This document shows positions 1 to 7,742 of a stretch of DNA of 64,000 bases, one piece after another. A model generated the notes under the pieces. It saw nothing but the letters and a program-made list of their open reading frames with translations. It was not told where the DNA came from and made no database searches. The stretch spans positions 1 through 64,000 of the forward strand of contig JAHFCF010000005.1 of NCBI GenBank assembly GCA_023249645.1. Direction: 5' to 3'. Position 1 is the stretch's first letter; each line of letters starts with the position of its first letter. The stretch is from Elusimicrobiota bacterium. Lineage in GTDB: Bacteria > Elusimicrobiota > Elusimicrobia > UBA1565 > UBA9628. Made by a program: the position numbers and the translations under genes.

Positions 1-126
1 ATTGCCCGTGAGCTCCTCTAAAAAGAGGATGCACTCCGCGGCCGTGGTGGCCAAAGAATAGATGCGGACTTCCTTTTCGGCCGACCCGCCGGTATTCTTC
101 GGCCGTTCTTTGTCGCTTTTAGCCAT
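1..126 (-). CDS. Partial hypothetical protein, N-terminal 42 residues
   Basis: An open frame on the minus strand starts with ATG at 126 and runs off the left edge of the window. The visible part begins MAKSDKERPKNTGG and continues into a more ordered stretch ending in an acidic/hydrophobic helix (AAECILFLEELTGN). The first 18 residues are charged and look disordered. There is no signal peptide. I do not recognise the family from so short a fragment. The gene lies downstream of hflX in the same orientation, but the 77-nt gap contains an inverted repeat, so it may have its own promoter. Confidence 0.6.
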   Translation of the reverse strand, partial: MAKSDKERPKNTGGSAEKEVRIYSLATTAAECILFLEELTGN

Positions 127-164
127 ACGCGTAAGCGGAAAGTCTAGCAAATTTCTGCGAATTT

Positions 165-219
165 TGGGGTCAGGTCTTGATTTGTGACTGACTCAGTCAA
201 AAGTCAATGCCTGACCCCA
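165..219. repeat. Inverted GGGGTCAGG repeat, copy 1 (paired)
   Basis: Two 27-nt arms (165-191 and 193-219) are separated by one base and match at 23 of 27 positions when one is reverse-complemented. Each arm begins TGGGGTCAGG at its outer end. The same sequence recurs as single arms at 7715-7742 and 14749-14774. The hflX stop codon (204-206) lies inside the right arm, so the last residues of HflX (GVRH) are encoded by the repeat. The shape fits a REP/BIME-like or miniature mobile palindrome. It could also act as a transcription terminator, although it lacks a T-tract. Confidence 0.8.
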
Positions 220-1463
220 GCCAGCTTTTTTTGCAAACGGTTCCAGTTTTCTGCGGTAAGTCTCAAACGCAGGCGCAGCCTTCCCCCCTCGGCGGTCTGG
301 CTGAGGACTTGGGCGCAGGCGCGGATCTGGGCCATGTGTGCGAAAGCTTTGGTTGCCGGCAGATCGAGCTCGCGCAAAAGCCAGCGTTTGGAAATCGTGC
401 CTTCGAGGATTTTTAATGCTTGCGCAATCCCTTCTCCGGTGGATGCGGAGACGAAGAGAGCGCCGGGGTAGCGGCCTTCGAGGTCGAGCCGCCCGCGCTG
501 GTCCAGGAGGTCGGCCTTATTGAAGAGGAGCACGCGGGGGATGTCTTGGGCACCGAGTTCTCGAAGGATAGAATCCACCGCGGCCTGCTGCTCGGCGATC
601 TCCGGCGATGAGGCGTCCGCGACGATGACGAGGCAGTCGGCCAAGACTGCCTCCTCCAGGGTCGCGCGGAAGGCCGCGATGAGCGTGGTGGGCAGACGGC
701 GGATGAAGCCGACGGTGTCCGTGACAACGGCCCAGGAACCTTCGGGCAGGCGCACGCGTCGGGCGGTCGGGTCGAGGGTGGCGAAGAGCTTGTCGTCCGC
801 GTAGACGGAGTCCTTGCCGGTCAGGGCGTTCAAGAGCGTTGATTTGCCCACATTGGTGTAGCCGATGAGGGCCACCTGGGGGACTGGGACCGAGAGCCGT
901 TGTTCGCGGCGCAGGTGCCGGCCGGCGCGCACGCGCTCGAGCTCCCGGCGCAGATGCAAGATCCGGGACTGGATGTGACGCCTCTCGTATTCGAGCTTGC
1001 GCTCGCCCGGGCCGCGCGTGCCGATGCCGCCGACCTGCTGCGAGAATCCCCGCCAGGCGCCGGTCAGGCGCGGCAGCATGTAGGAGAGCTGGGCCAGCTC
1101 GACCTGCAGGCGGCCCTCGCTGGTCCGCGCGCGCTGGGCGAAGATGTCGAGGATGAGCCGCGTGCGGTCGATGATCTTGGCCGGGATGGCGGCCTCCAGG
1201 GATTTTTGCTGGGCGGGCGAGATCTCGCGGTCGAAGACGACGGTGCCCGCCTGGCGCGCTCGCACGGCCGCGGCGATCTCCGAGATCTTGCCCGAACCGA
1301 TGAGCGTGCCGGGATGCCAGCGGGGCAGCGTCTGCGAGAGGCTGTGCACGATCAGGCCTCCCGCGGTCTCGACGAGCCGATGGAGCTCGGCGAGGCTTGA
1401 GGCCATGAGACGGGCTTCGGACTTCAGACCGACGCCGACGAGAAGGGTGCGTTCGGGAGGCAC
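204..1463 (-). CDS. hflX: GTPase HflX
   Basis: HflX is a ribosome-associated GTPase that rescues or splits stalled 70S ribosomes, often under stress. The 419-aa product has the HflX N-terminal domain, the glycine-rich GGIGTRGPGE segment (about 145-154), and a GTPase domain with G1 GYTNVGKS (201-208), G3 DTVGF (249-253) and G4 NKAD (315-318). The length is normal for the family. The start is GTG at 1461-1463, directly abutting the TAA stop of the upstream membrane protein, which indicates translational coupling. The C-terminal residues after KKLA come from a dispersed repeat, so the native end was probably altered by repeat insertion. Confidence 0.95.
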   Translation of the reverse strand: MPPERTLLVGVGLKSEARLMASSLAELHRLVETAGGLIVHSLSQTLPRWHPGTLIGSGKISEIAAAVRARQAGTVVFDREISPAQQKSLEAAIPAKIIDRTRLILDIFAQRARTSEGRLQVELAQLSYMLPRLTGAWRGFSQQVGGIGTRGPGERKLEYERRHIQSRILHLRRELERVRAGRHLRREQRLSVPVPQVALIGYTNVGKSTLLNALTGKDSVYADDKLFATLDPTARRVRLPEGSWAVVTDTVGFIRRLPTTLIAAFRATLEEAVLADCLVIVADASSPEIAEQQAAVDSILRELGAQDIPRVLLFNKADLLDQRGRLDLEGRYPGALFVSASTGEGIAQALKILEGTISKRWLLRELDLPATKAFAHMAQIRACAQVLSQTAEGGRLRLRLRLTAENWNRLQKKLAGVRH

Positions 1464-3011
1464 TTAGTAGAGGAGGACGTCGGGGATCTGCCTCTGCAGC
1501 AGAGGCCGCCAGCGGCGCGCGGTCTGGGCCATGAGGAACTCCATGGGCGCGTGATCATCGCTCATGAGAGGGACCTGGGCCAGTTCTTCTGGGTCGGGGA
1601 GCAGCGGGGCCGCGAGCATGGTCTTTAAGTCGCGGGCCGCGGCGCTTCGCACTGCGGATGCCGCCTTTTGATCCGCGAGGCTTCCCTCCGAAGAGAAGAT
1701 CACGACGTTGGCGATGCCCTCGTGAATGTCGTCTCCGATGAAGGCGCGGACCTCCGGGAAGACGGCCTGCAGGGTCTTGTAGGCCGCCAGCCACGGCTCG
1801 TTTCCTGGGGAGTGCACAAGACTCGCGATGTTGACGGCGAATATCCCCCCCGGCTTCAGGCGGGCTTTGATGGCGGTGAAGGCCTCGCGGGTGAAAAGGT
1901 GGTAGGGAGGCTCCTCGTTGGCGAAGGCGTCGAGAACGACGATGTCATAGCGCTTTGGCGCGCGTTCCACGAAGGTCCGTCCATCCTCGATGAAGACCTG
2001 TCCGCGAGGAGCGTAACCGAAATATTTTTTAGCCACGGCCACGATGTCCGGGTCGATCTCGATGGAATCCACGACCAGGCCGTAGGATTTTTCCCATTCG
2101 GTGGACAAGAGCCCGGCGCCCAGGCCGATGACCAGCGCGTTCTTTGACTGCGGCCGCAAGAGCGGAGCCAATTCCAGAGAGTGGGCGTATTGCGAGCCAT
2201 TCTTGAGATCGGGAAGCAGCGCGAAGGATTGGTTCGTGCCGTTCATGAGCAGATAGCGTTTGTCGCCCGTCTCGAGGACCTTGATCTGGCCATAGGAGGA
2301 TTCCTTGTTGACCAGGACATTCGTTTTTGGGATGGGACGCGGCCAGAAGCCGAAAAGGATCGCGGCCGCCGCGACCGCCAGCTGCGGCAGAGGGATCTTG
2401 ATCTGTGAGAGCCAGGAGCCCAGAGCGGACAAGAGCAAGAGGAGGATGGCCATGCCGTAGAAGACCTGCAGGGTGGAGAGGTGAGGGATGAGCACGAAGC
2501 CGGCCAAAACCGCGCCCAACACGCTGCCCAAGGTGGAGACGGCGTAGACATGGCCGGATCGGCGGCCGACCGTGTCGAGGCCGAGCGTGGTCAGGCGGAT
2601 GGCCAGCGGCCCGAGCATGCTCAGAAAGACCAGGGCCGGAGCAAAGAGGATGACGGCGCTCGCCAAGGTTCCGAGTTCGACGCCCAGACCGGTCGTCACG
2701 CGCAGGACCGGTGAGCGCATCACGGGCGCCAAGGCGACGCAGGCCGCGGCCAAAGACAAAAGGCGCGCGAAAAGCGTCAAGCTCGGCCCCCGATCCGCGA
2801 CCGAGCCTCCCCACTGGTAGCCGGCGGCCAGGGCCACCAGCGTCACGGTGATAAGGGCCGACCAGCAGTAGATGGAGGAGCCGTAGAAGGGGCTGATCAC
2901 GCGGGTGCCGACGATCTCCAGGATGAGGACGATGGCGCCTGTTGTGAACATGCTCGCCATGAGATAGCGGTTCTGGACGGTCGTCAGGGCTTTAGGAGGC
3001 GATGGAAGCAT
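1464..3011 (-). CDS. Fused membrane/spermidine synthase-like protein
   Basis: The 515-aa product has about eight hydrophobic segments in its first 320 residues. A soluble domain with a spermidine-synthase-type Rossmann fold follows: VIGLGAGLLS (SAM/dcSAM-binding glycine loop), SIEIDPDIVAVAKKYF (acidic residue at the end of strand 2), EDGRTF and VVLDAFANEEPPYHLF. This matches the widespread family annotated as fused MFS/spermidine synthase. Their real substrate is mostly unknown, so aminopropyl transfer is only inferred. The ATG at 3011 lies 20 nt inside the end of miaA, and the stop abuts hflX, so it is part of the miaB-pilZ-miaA-hflX operon. A second, more degenerate protein of the same architecture lies at 5647-7122. 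Confidence 0.8.
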   Translation of the reverse strand: MLPSPPKALTTVQNRYLMASMFTTGAIVLILEIVGTRVISPFYGSSIYCWSALITVTLVALAAGYQWGGSVADRGPSLTLFARLLSLAAACVALAPVMRSPVLRVTTGLGVELGTLASAVILFAPALVFLSMLGPLAIRLTTLGLDTVGRRSGHVYAVSTLGSVLGAVLAGFVLIPHLSTLQVFYGMAILLLLLSALGSWLSQIKIPLPQLAVAAAAILFGFWPRPIPKTNVLVNKESSYGQIKVLETGDKRYLLMNGTNQSFALLPDLKNGSQYAHSLELAPLLRPQSKNALVIGLGAGLLSTEWEKSYGLVVDSIEIDPDIVAVAKKYFGYAPRGQVFIEDGRTFVERAPKRYDIVVLDAFANEEPPYHLFTREAFTAIKARLKPGGIFAVNIASLVHSPGNEPWLAAYKTLQAVFPEVRAFIGDDIHEGIANVVIFSSEGSLADQKAASAVRSAAARDLKTMLAAPLLPDPEELAQVPLMSDDHAPMEFLMAQTARRWRPLLQRQIPDVLLY

Positions 3012-3897
3012 GGAGGTTGAGAGAGGAAGAGATTTGTCGCAGCATGTCCTCTGTCTTGGCGCCGGAGATGGGGGTGGTTTGGATCTGATGTCTGAACCAA
3101 GTCCTTTGCCTTTTGGCGTAGGCGTGGGTGGCTTGGATCATCTTCAGGAGTCCTTCTTCCAAGGATGATTCCCCCCTCACGCAAGCTACGGCCTCGGGAT
3201 AGCCGAGGCTTTGAAAGCCGGGTTCACGGCCCGTGAAGTCGTTGAGCAGTGTCCGTACTTCCTGGAGCATGGCGGGCCACATGATTTCGGCGCGAGAGCG
3301 GATGCGCTGGCGGAGTTCTTCGGAGGGCCAGTCGATCATGAAGGCGGAAGCCGCGGGGAGTTTTTCCGCGGGCGCTTCTTTCCAGAGCTCCGTGATGGGG
3401 CGGCCCGTGAGCTCGATGACCTCCAGGGCCCTCACGAGGCGCTGAATGTTGTTGGATGGGATCCTGGCGGCCGCCTCCGGATCGAGCTGACCCAAGCGCT
3501 CATGCAGACGGCTGCGGCCCAGCGTCGCTGCTTCGTCTTCGAGCCGGCGGCGCAGGGCTTCGGAGCGCTGCGGCAGATCGCAGAGGCCTTCTGTCAAGGC
3601 GCGGATGTAGAGCCCCGTGCCTCCGACAACGAGCGCGGTCTTGCCGCGGCTCTCGATATCCCTGACCGCCGTGCGCGCGGCGGCGGCATAGCGTCCGGCG
3701 TCGAAGCGTTCGGAGATGCCGGCGCAGTCGATGAGGTGGATGGGGATCTTCCCGGGGGCGGGCTTGGCCGTGCCTGCCGAGAGTTCGCGGTAGATCTGCC
3801 GCGAGTCCGCTGAGACGATCTCGCCGGAGAGTTCTTGGGCCAAGGCCAGGGCGAGTTCGGTCTTGCCCGAGGCGGTGGGGCCGACGATGAGGATCAT
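2992..3897 (-). CDS. miaA: tRNA dimethylallyltransferase MiaA
   Basis: MiaA transfers a dimethylallyl group to N6 of A37 in tRNAs reading UNN codons, the step before MiaB. The 301-aa protein starts MILIVGPTASGKT with a P-loop at residues 6-13, followed by DSRQIYRELSAGTAKP, VGGTGLYIRALTEG and a C-terminal YAKRQRTWFR motif, all diagnostic. I chose the ATG at 3897 because the longer upstream frame encodes a low-complexity Arg/Ser/Pro stretch that is the shadow of the PilZ gene. The length is typical for MiaA. miaB lies two genes upstream in the same operon, so both steps of ms2i6A37 synthesis are encoded together. Confidence 0.95.
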   Translation of the reverse strand: MILIVGPTASGKTELALALAQELSGEIVSADSRQIYRELSAGTAKPAPGKIPIHLIDCAGISERFDAGRYAAAARTAVRDIESRGKTALVVGGTGLYIRALTEGLCDLPQRSEALRRRLEDEAATLGRSRLHERLGQLDPEAAARIPSNNIQRLVRALEVIELTGRPITELWKEAPAEKLPAASAFMIDWPSEELRQRIRSRAEIMWPAMLQEVRTLLNDFTGREPGFQSLGYPEAVACVRGESSLEEGLLKMIQATHAYAKRQRTWFRHQIQTTPISGAKTEDMLRQISSSLNLHASIAS

Positions 3898-3904
3898 GCG
3901 GCAG

Positions 3905-4369
3905 CTATTTCTTCGGCCAGAAGGGGCCTTTCTGGGGCTTGGCGCAGGGGACGTGGAAGGAGCAGGTCTTGACGCAGACTTCCGGCAGCTTGAGCCCGAT
4001 GCGGGCCTCGCAGTCGCCGTGGTCCTCGGCCATGGCGTTGATGTGCTCCTGGTGCTTCTTGCTGATCTGGATGAAGGCGATGCCGACGTTGAAGGTCGGG
4101 CCCTTCTCATGCACGCGCACGACCTTGCCCTTGATGGGCACGCGTTCCAAGCCGGGGATGTTGAGGACCATGTCGAGCTGTCGCGCGTGGGGCGGTTCGA
4201 CGAACATCAAGAGCGACATGCCGCCGGCGGAAAGGTTGGTGAGGATGGCGGGCTGCGCGGGGCCTTTATCTCCCGGGAGCTCGACGGTGATGGGCTCGAT
4301 CATGCCCTCGACCACCGGGAGGCGGGCGTGTTGGCGTCTTTCGACAACCGGCTTTTCTTTAGGGCTCAT
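3905..4369 (-). CDS. PilZ domain protein with Cys-rich tail
   Basis: The 154-aa protein begins MSPKEKPVVERRQHARLP and carries both c-di-GMP-binding signatures of PilZ: RxxxR within RRQHARL and NxSxxG as NLSAGG about 45 residues later. The C-terminal 40 residues contain four cysteines (GDC, EVC, KTC, VPC) before a basic tail, so they might bind metal or form disulfides; the PilZ core does not need them. The start at 4369 is preferred over an upstream in-frame start because the extra residues overlap miaB in another frame. It lies between miaB (4-nt overlap) and miaA (7-nt gap). Its output is unknown. Confidence 0.85.
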   Translation of the reverse strand: MSPKEKPVVERRQHARLPVVEGMIEPITVELPGDKGPAQPAILTNLSAGGMSLLMFVEPPHARQLDMVLNIPGLERVPIKGKVVRVHEKGPTFNVGIAFIQISKKHQEHINAMAEDHGDCEARIGLKLPEVCVKTCSFHVPCAKPQKGPFWPKK

Positions 4370-5610
4370 GATGAGATTTCTCCTGACAGCGTGCGGCGCG
4401 ACACTTCTGCGACTTGAAGCCGCAAAAGACTTCCCGGCGCGACGGCCTGCTTCCACCGCGCCTTGAACCCGGTCCGGGTCCGGCCGAAGTCCGGCGTTTC
4501 AGCCAGGACCTCGACCTCGCTCCCGATCTGGGAGTGCAGGGCGGCCTGGGCGAGCTTGGAGACGAGGGCATTGACCGCGCCCAGCCGGTCTTCTTTGACC
4601 TGGACCGGCACGTCGTCTTTAAGCCGCGCGGACGGCGTGCCTTCCCGGGCGGAATACTTGAAGCAGAAGGCCGCCGCGGGCTTGAGCTCTTCCAGGAGCG
4701 TCAGACTCTGCGCGAAGTCTTCCTCCGTCTCCGAGGGGAATCCTACTATAATGTCCGTGGAAAGCACAACGCCCGGCACGGCCTGCCGCAGGCGCTGGAT
4801 CATCTCCAGGAAATCCCGCCGCGTATGGCCGCGCTTCATGAGCGCCAAAACGCGGTCGTTGCCGGATTGGACCGGGATATGGATGGCGGGGCAGATGTGC
4901 TCCCCATCTCTGATGGCGGTGAAGGTCTTCTCGTCCATCAGCGCGGGATGCGGGCTCATGAAGCGCAAACGAGCCAGGCCTTCGATGCAGTCCGCTCGGC
5001 GCAGAAGGTCCGCGAAGGTCTTCCCTGATTCTCGGTAGGCGTTGACCCTCTGGCCCAGGAGCGTGATCTCTTTGGCGCCCGCGGCGATCTTGTCGCGCAT
5101 CTCTGAGAGGATATCCTCCAGGGGGCGGCACGCTTCAGGACCGCGGACCGAGGGGACGATGCAGTAGGAACAGGCGCAGTCGCAGCCGCGCATGATGGTG
5201 ACGCAGGCGCAGATCTTGTTTTTCACAGGGGCGGTCTTTGGCTGGGGTTGGAATCTCTTTCCCAAAAGTTCCGCCACGATCTGAGGCGTTCTGGCGGCCT
5301 CTCTGGCGCCGACGACCAGATCGACATGGGGGAAGCGCTGGGTCAAACGAGGACCCAGGCGTTCGGCAACACAGCCGGTCACGACGAGCATGCGGCGCGG
5401 GTCGGCGTCTTTCCAGGTGCGTAGCCGGCCGATCATCGAGATGGCCCGGTGTTCGGCGTGAGCGCGGACCGTGCAGGTGGTCAGCACGACCGCATCCGCT
5501 TCGCTGACGTCGTCGGTCTTCTGCCAACCGGCGTTCTCCAGAGCTTGAAGAGTCTCGGCGCCGTCCGCCGCGGACATCTGGCAGCCCAGTGTGATGGTAT
5601 GGACGCGCAT
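4366..5610 (-). CDS. miaB: tRNA methylthiotransferase MiaB
   Basis: MiaB is a radical-SAM enzyme that adds the 2-methylthio group to i6A37. The 414-aa protein has the N-terminal UPF0004 domain with three cluster cysteines (C10, C46, C80), the radical-SAM CxxxCxxC at C143/C147/C150, LLGQRVNAY, SPHPALMDE, HIPVQSGNDRVL and TDIIVGFPSETEEDF, then a short TRAM-like C-terminus. The motifs fit MiaB better than MtaB or RimO, and miaA in the same operon supports this. It is somewhat shorter than the E. coli enzyme (474 aa), mainly in the inter-domain linker. A TATAAT box ends 7 nt before the ATG, so the transcript may be leaderless. Confidence 0.92.
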   Translation of the reverse strand: MRVHTITLGCQMSAADGAETLQALENAGWQKTDDVSEADAVVLTTCTVRAHAEHRAISMIGRLRTWKDADPRRMLVVTGCVAERLGPRLTQRFPHVDLVVGAREAARTPQIVAELLGKRFQPQPKTAPVKNKICACVTIMRGCDCACSYCIVPSVRGPEACRPLEDILSEMRDKIAAGAKEITLLGQRVNAYRESGKTFADLLRRADCIEGLARLRFMSPHPALMDEKTFTAIRDGEHICPAIHIPVQSGNDRVLALMKRGHTRRDFLEMIQRLRQAVPGVVLSTDIIVGFPSETEEDFAQSLTLLEELKPAAAFCFKYSAREGTPSARLKDDVPVQVKEDRLGAVNALVSKLAQAALHSQIGSEVEVLAETPDFGRTRTGFKARWKQAVAPGSLLRLQVAEVSRRTLSGEISS

Positions 5611-5617
5611 TGAATTT

Positions 5618-5623
5618 ATTATA
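5618..5623 (-). promoter_or_regulatory. Candidate -10 box of the miaB operon
   Basis: A perfect TATAAT on the minus strand is separated from the miaB ATG by 7 nt (AAATTCA). Transcription would then start at or within a base or two of the A of the ATG. No convincing -35 is seen; the upstream spacer is almost pure GC. Confidence 0.6.
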
Positions 5624-5646
5624 CCACGCCCGCGCGCGAGGAGAAT

Positions 5647-7122
5647 CTACTTCTGCGGGGTGTCGAGATCGGTCCAGAGGATCTTCGGCAGATCCGTCTC
5701 CAAGTCGAAATCATCCACCTGTACGAAGACGCTGCGCCGCGCCAGCAGCGTCGGCGCGTCGGCGAGCAGCGGATGGTCGGCGGCGATGAGAAGCAGGCCG
5801 CCCGGCAGGGCGAAGGCCCCCGTGTGGGCGAAGACCCCTTGGAGGTTTTTCACGATCCGGGGCAGGCTTTGGTCGGGATAGGGCGCGGGCAGGCGCACGG
5901 CGGCCAGGCCGTCCGGCGCCAGATGGCGCTTGATCTCTTGGAAGCGTCTCTTCGTGACCAGCGCCGACGGTTGCGGCGCGTCCACCGGGAAGGGGACTTC
6001 CAGGATGATGACATCATAAGGTTGGGCCGAATGCAGATGAGGGCTCAAATCCTGGTTCACGAATCGCAGCTTCGCCTCTAAAGGTACGTCGGTCGGAGGC
6101 CAGGCCTTCTCCGCCAAGGCGGCCAGTATTTTTTTCGCTTGAGGATGCGCGTCGAGCGCCGTGACTTCCAGGCCGTGGGACAGCGCCGAGGCGATGGCGG
6201 CGGGATGGCGGACGTCGACCAAAAGCACTCGCCGGGCTGAGCCGTGCATCAAGATCGGCAGGTGAGCTTCGCACTTGGCCTCTGTGGGCCCATTGGCGCA
6301 CGCCAGGCCATCGCGCAAGAGCACGGTGGCGCCGGAAGAGAATTGGTAAGCGCCCAGGCATTCGTTGCCGTCGTCGACGAGCGCCAAGAACTTGCCGCCG
6401 GGCCAGGTGGCGTTCAAGCGGTTGAGCCAGACGTCATGGAAGAGATCTTGAGAAAGCCATGCCAGAAGACAGCCCGCGGCCAGCCCCAAGAGGGCGGCCT
6501 TGGAAAGGATGGGATAATCTCTGAGTCGCTTCCTTGCCCAGAGGAGTCCTCCAGCGGCCAGCGCGAGTTGAAAGGCCGCGGCCGCGCTCGGCGCCTGGAG
6601 CCGTCCGATGAGCAGCCACGCGGTCCAGGGACCGGCCAGGGCGAGGAGGGTCCCCCCCCAGCTCTGGGCGCGGCTCGACGGGGTCCATGGAAGCGGCAGA
6701 ATCCAGAGGCTGAAGGCGATGAAAGAAGGAACCAGGATGGGGAAGATGTCCTTCGGTAAGATCATGGGTGCGAGCAGCCTTTCGGCGGAACCGGCATTGA
6801 TGCCGATGAGCCTGAGCCAAGCCACGCCGAGCAGACCGCCCAATCCCGAGGCAAAGGCCCAGAGACCAGGCGGCAGCTCGGCTTCATCCACGGTGCGGCG
6901 CAGAGAAGAGCCGATGATGAGTCCCGCGCCGACGGCGGCCGCGGCGCCGCACAGGGCGTAGAAGGAGTGGCCCCAGAGCAGTTCCAGGCAGCGCACCCAG
7001 GCCACGGTCGACGCTCCGGCTAAGGCGAGTATCCAGGCCGCAGGACGTTTCGAACTCGAAGAGAGAATGGCCAGGGCCACGCTCGCTAAAGATGCGGCAA
7101 TGAAGGTTGTGCCCGGTGTCAT
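5647..7122 (-). CDS. Membrane protein with degenerate spermidine synthase-like domain
   Basis: The 491-aa protein has about eight predicted membrane segments (residues 5 to about 225) and a C-terminal soluble domain that follows the order of spermidine synthases: RRVLLVDVRHPAAIASAL, VTALDAHPQAKKIL and PYDVIILEVPFP. The nucleotide-binding glycine loop and the catalytic Asp motif are poorly conserved, so it may not be catalytic. The architecture is the same as the protein at 1464-3011. It stands alone between the miaB promoter and the palindrome-rich gap. A TTTACG-17-TATGAT promoter candidate precedes it on the minus strand. Function unknown. Confidence 0.7.
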   Translation of the reverse strand: MTPGTTFIAASLASVALAILSSSSKRPAAWILALAGASTVAWVRCLELLWGHSFYALCGAAAAVGAGLIIGSSLRRTVDEAELPPGLWAFASGLGGLLGVAWLRLIGINAGSAERLLAPMILPKDIFPILVPSFIAFSLWILPLPWTPSSRAQSWGGTLLALAGPWTAWLLIGRLQAPSAAAAFQLALAAGGLLWARKRLRDYPILSKAALLGLAAGCLLAWLSQDLFHDVWLNRLNATWPGGKFLALVDDGNECLGAYQFSSGATVLLRDGLACANGPTEAKCEAHLPILMHGSARRVLLVDVRHPAAIASALSHGLEVTALDAHPQAKKILAALAEKAWPPTDVPLEAKLRFVNQDLSPHLHSAQPYDVIILEVPFPVDAPQPSALVTKRRFQEIKRHLAPDGLAAVRLPAPYPDQSLPRIVKNLQGVFAHTGAFALPGGLLLIAADHPLLADAPTLLARRSVFVQVDDFDLETDLPKILWTDLDTPQK

Positions 7123-7204
7123 AAAGCGTCTACTGAACAGTAATCATAGAAAATATGACTCGGGGCGTAAAAACTTCAGTAGACTTTTTTTGAGTTATCC
7201 ACCG

Positions 7205-7222
7205 ACTCGCCGCGCGGCGAGT
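7205..7222. repeat. 18-nt palindrome, unit 1
   Basis: ACTCGCCGCGCGGCGAGT is a perfect 9+9 palindrome. It is the first of four ACT...AGT palindromes in the 7123-7400 gap. Confidence 0.75.
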
Positions 7223-7237
7223 TGAGCACGCTAGGTG

Positions 7238-7255
7238 ACTGTGTCCGGACACAGT
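7238..7255. repeat. 18-nt palindrome, unit 2
   Basis: ACTGTGTCCGGACACAGT is a perfect palindrome. A copy with a single mismatch lies at 11924-11941 in the Bat operon. Confidence 0.8.
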
Positions 7256-7260
7256 AGTCC

Positions 7261-7284
7261 CCAACTTGGTGCGCACCAAGTTGG
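7261..7284. repeat. 18-nt palindrome, unit 3 (extended to 24 nt)
   Basis: The core ACTTGGTGCGCACCAAGT (7264-7281) is a perfect palindrome. The symmetry extends three bases further on each side, giving a 24-nt perfect inverted repeat. Confidence 0.75.
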
Positions 7285-7291
7285 CCTCCCG

Positions 7292-7309
7292 ACTCTGTGC
7301 GCGAAGAGT
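7292..7309. repeat. 18-nt palindrome, unit 4 (imperfect)
   Basis: ACTCTGTGCGCGAAGAGT has the same length and ACT/AGT ends as its neighbours. Five outer pairs and two central pairs match, with two mismatches between. Confidence 0.55.
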
Positions 7310-7396
7310 TTGTGTATAACTTTCCGATAGATATTTTTTGAGATGATGTGACGGGGATTGTCGATGCGAGGATATATTTTCGTATCATGAAAACGA

Positions 7397-7402
7397 TATA
7401 AT
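7397..7402 (+). promoter_or_regulatory. Candidate -10 box, leaderless start
   Basis: A perfect TATAAT overlaps the first ATG of the open frame (7401), which therefore cannot be the translation start. The next in-frame ATG is at 7410, 7 nt after the box, consistent with a leaderless mRNA. No strong -35 is seen. Confidence 0.6.
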
Positions 7403-7409
7403 GGACGCG

Positions 7410-7706
7410 ATGTTTGGATTATTGATCTCGTTGTTTTTGACATTCCCTGTCCACGCGCAGGAAGATCAGCCTGCCGTCGTAGAGCCGGCCGCATCCCAAG
7501 ACACGCCGGTGGTCAAGCCTGCGGTCAAGCCGGTAAAAAAGAAGAGGCGGGTGTCCCGTCGCCTGCCGAAAAAGAAGAAAGCCGTTATTGCCCCGACAAA
7601 GCCTGTTCAAAATAAGGAAGTGATCGTGAAGGCGCCGCCTTCTCCCCCGCCTCCCAACCCTTTTGCGCCTGTGCCGCCCACGCCGTTTGAGCCCTCGAAT
7701 CCCTGA
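7410..7706 (+). CDS. Small secreted Lys/Pro-rich protein
   Basis: The 98-aa product starts MFGLLISLFLTFPVHAQ, a clear signal peptide with cleavage likely after HAQ. An acidic/valine stretch, a strongly basic core (KKKRRVSRRLPKKKK) and a proline-rich tail (PPSPPPPNPFAPVPP) follow. There is no recognisable domain. The basic centre plus Pro-rich end would suit binding to an anionic partner such as peptidoglycan or LPS, but that is speculation. The start at 7410 is chosen because the upstream ATG at 7401 overlaps the -10 box. It converges on the Bat operon. Confidence 0.65.
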   Translation: MFGLLISLFLTFPVHAQEDQPAVVEPAASQDTPVVKPAVKPVKKKRRVSRRLPKKKKAVIAPTKPVQNKEVIVKAPPSPPPPNPFAPVPPTPFEPSNP

Positions 7707-7714
7707 GGCGGCGG

Positions 7715-7742
7715 CTCAGTCAAAAGTCAAGACCTGACCCCA
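7715..7742. repeat. GGGGTCAGG repeat, copy 2 (single arm)
   Basis: The sequence CAGTCAAAAGTCAAGACCTGACCCCA closely matches the arms at 165-219. It ends at 7742, one base before the stop codon of the BatE-like gene (7743-7745), and begins 8 nt after the stop of the small secreted protein. It therefore fills the whole gap between two convergent genes. Confidence 0.8.

Larger units (their letters stand above)
7123..7400. other. Palindrome-rich intergenic region
   Basis: This gap separates the divergent genes at 5647-7122 (minus) and 7410-7706 (plus). It holds four palindromes (7205-7309), listed separately. One exact DnaA-box-like 9-mer, TGTGTATAA (7311-7319, reverse of TTATACACA), lies on the right and a near match, TTATCCACC (7195-7203), on the left. 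AT-rich stretches lie outside them. No ORF is supported here. It could be a regulatory hub or a cluster of REP-like units. An origin is possible but weakly supported. Confidence 0.6.

Noticed and set aside
2992-4110. Longer miaA with a 71-residue Arg/Ser/Pro N-terminus
   Set aside because: The extra residues are the out-of-frame shadow of the PilZ gene; MiaA normally begins a few residues before the P-loop, which fits ATG at 3897.
7123-7400. Chromosomal replication origin
   Set aside because: Only one exact and one near DnaA box, no dnaA/dnaN/gyrB neighbours and no matching strand bias; kept only as a low-probability alternative.
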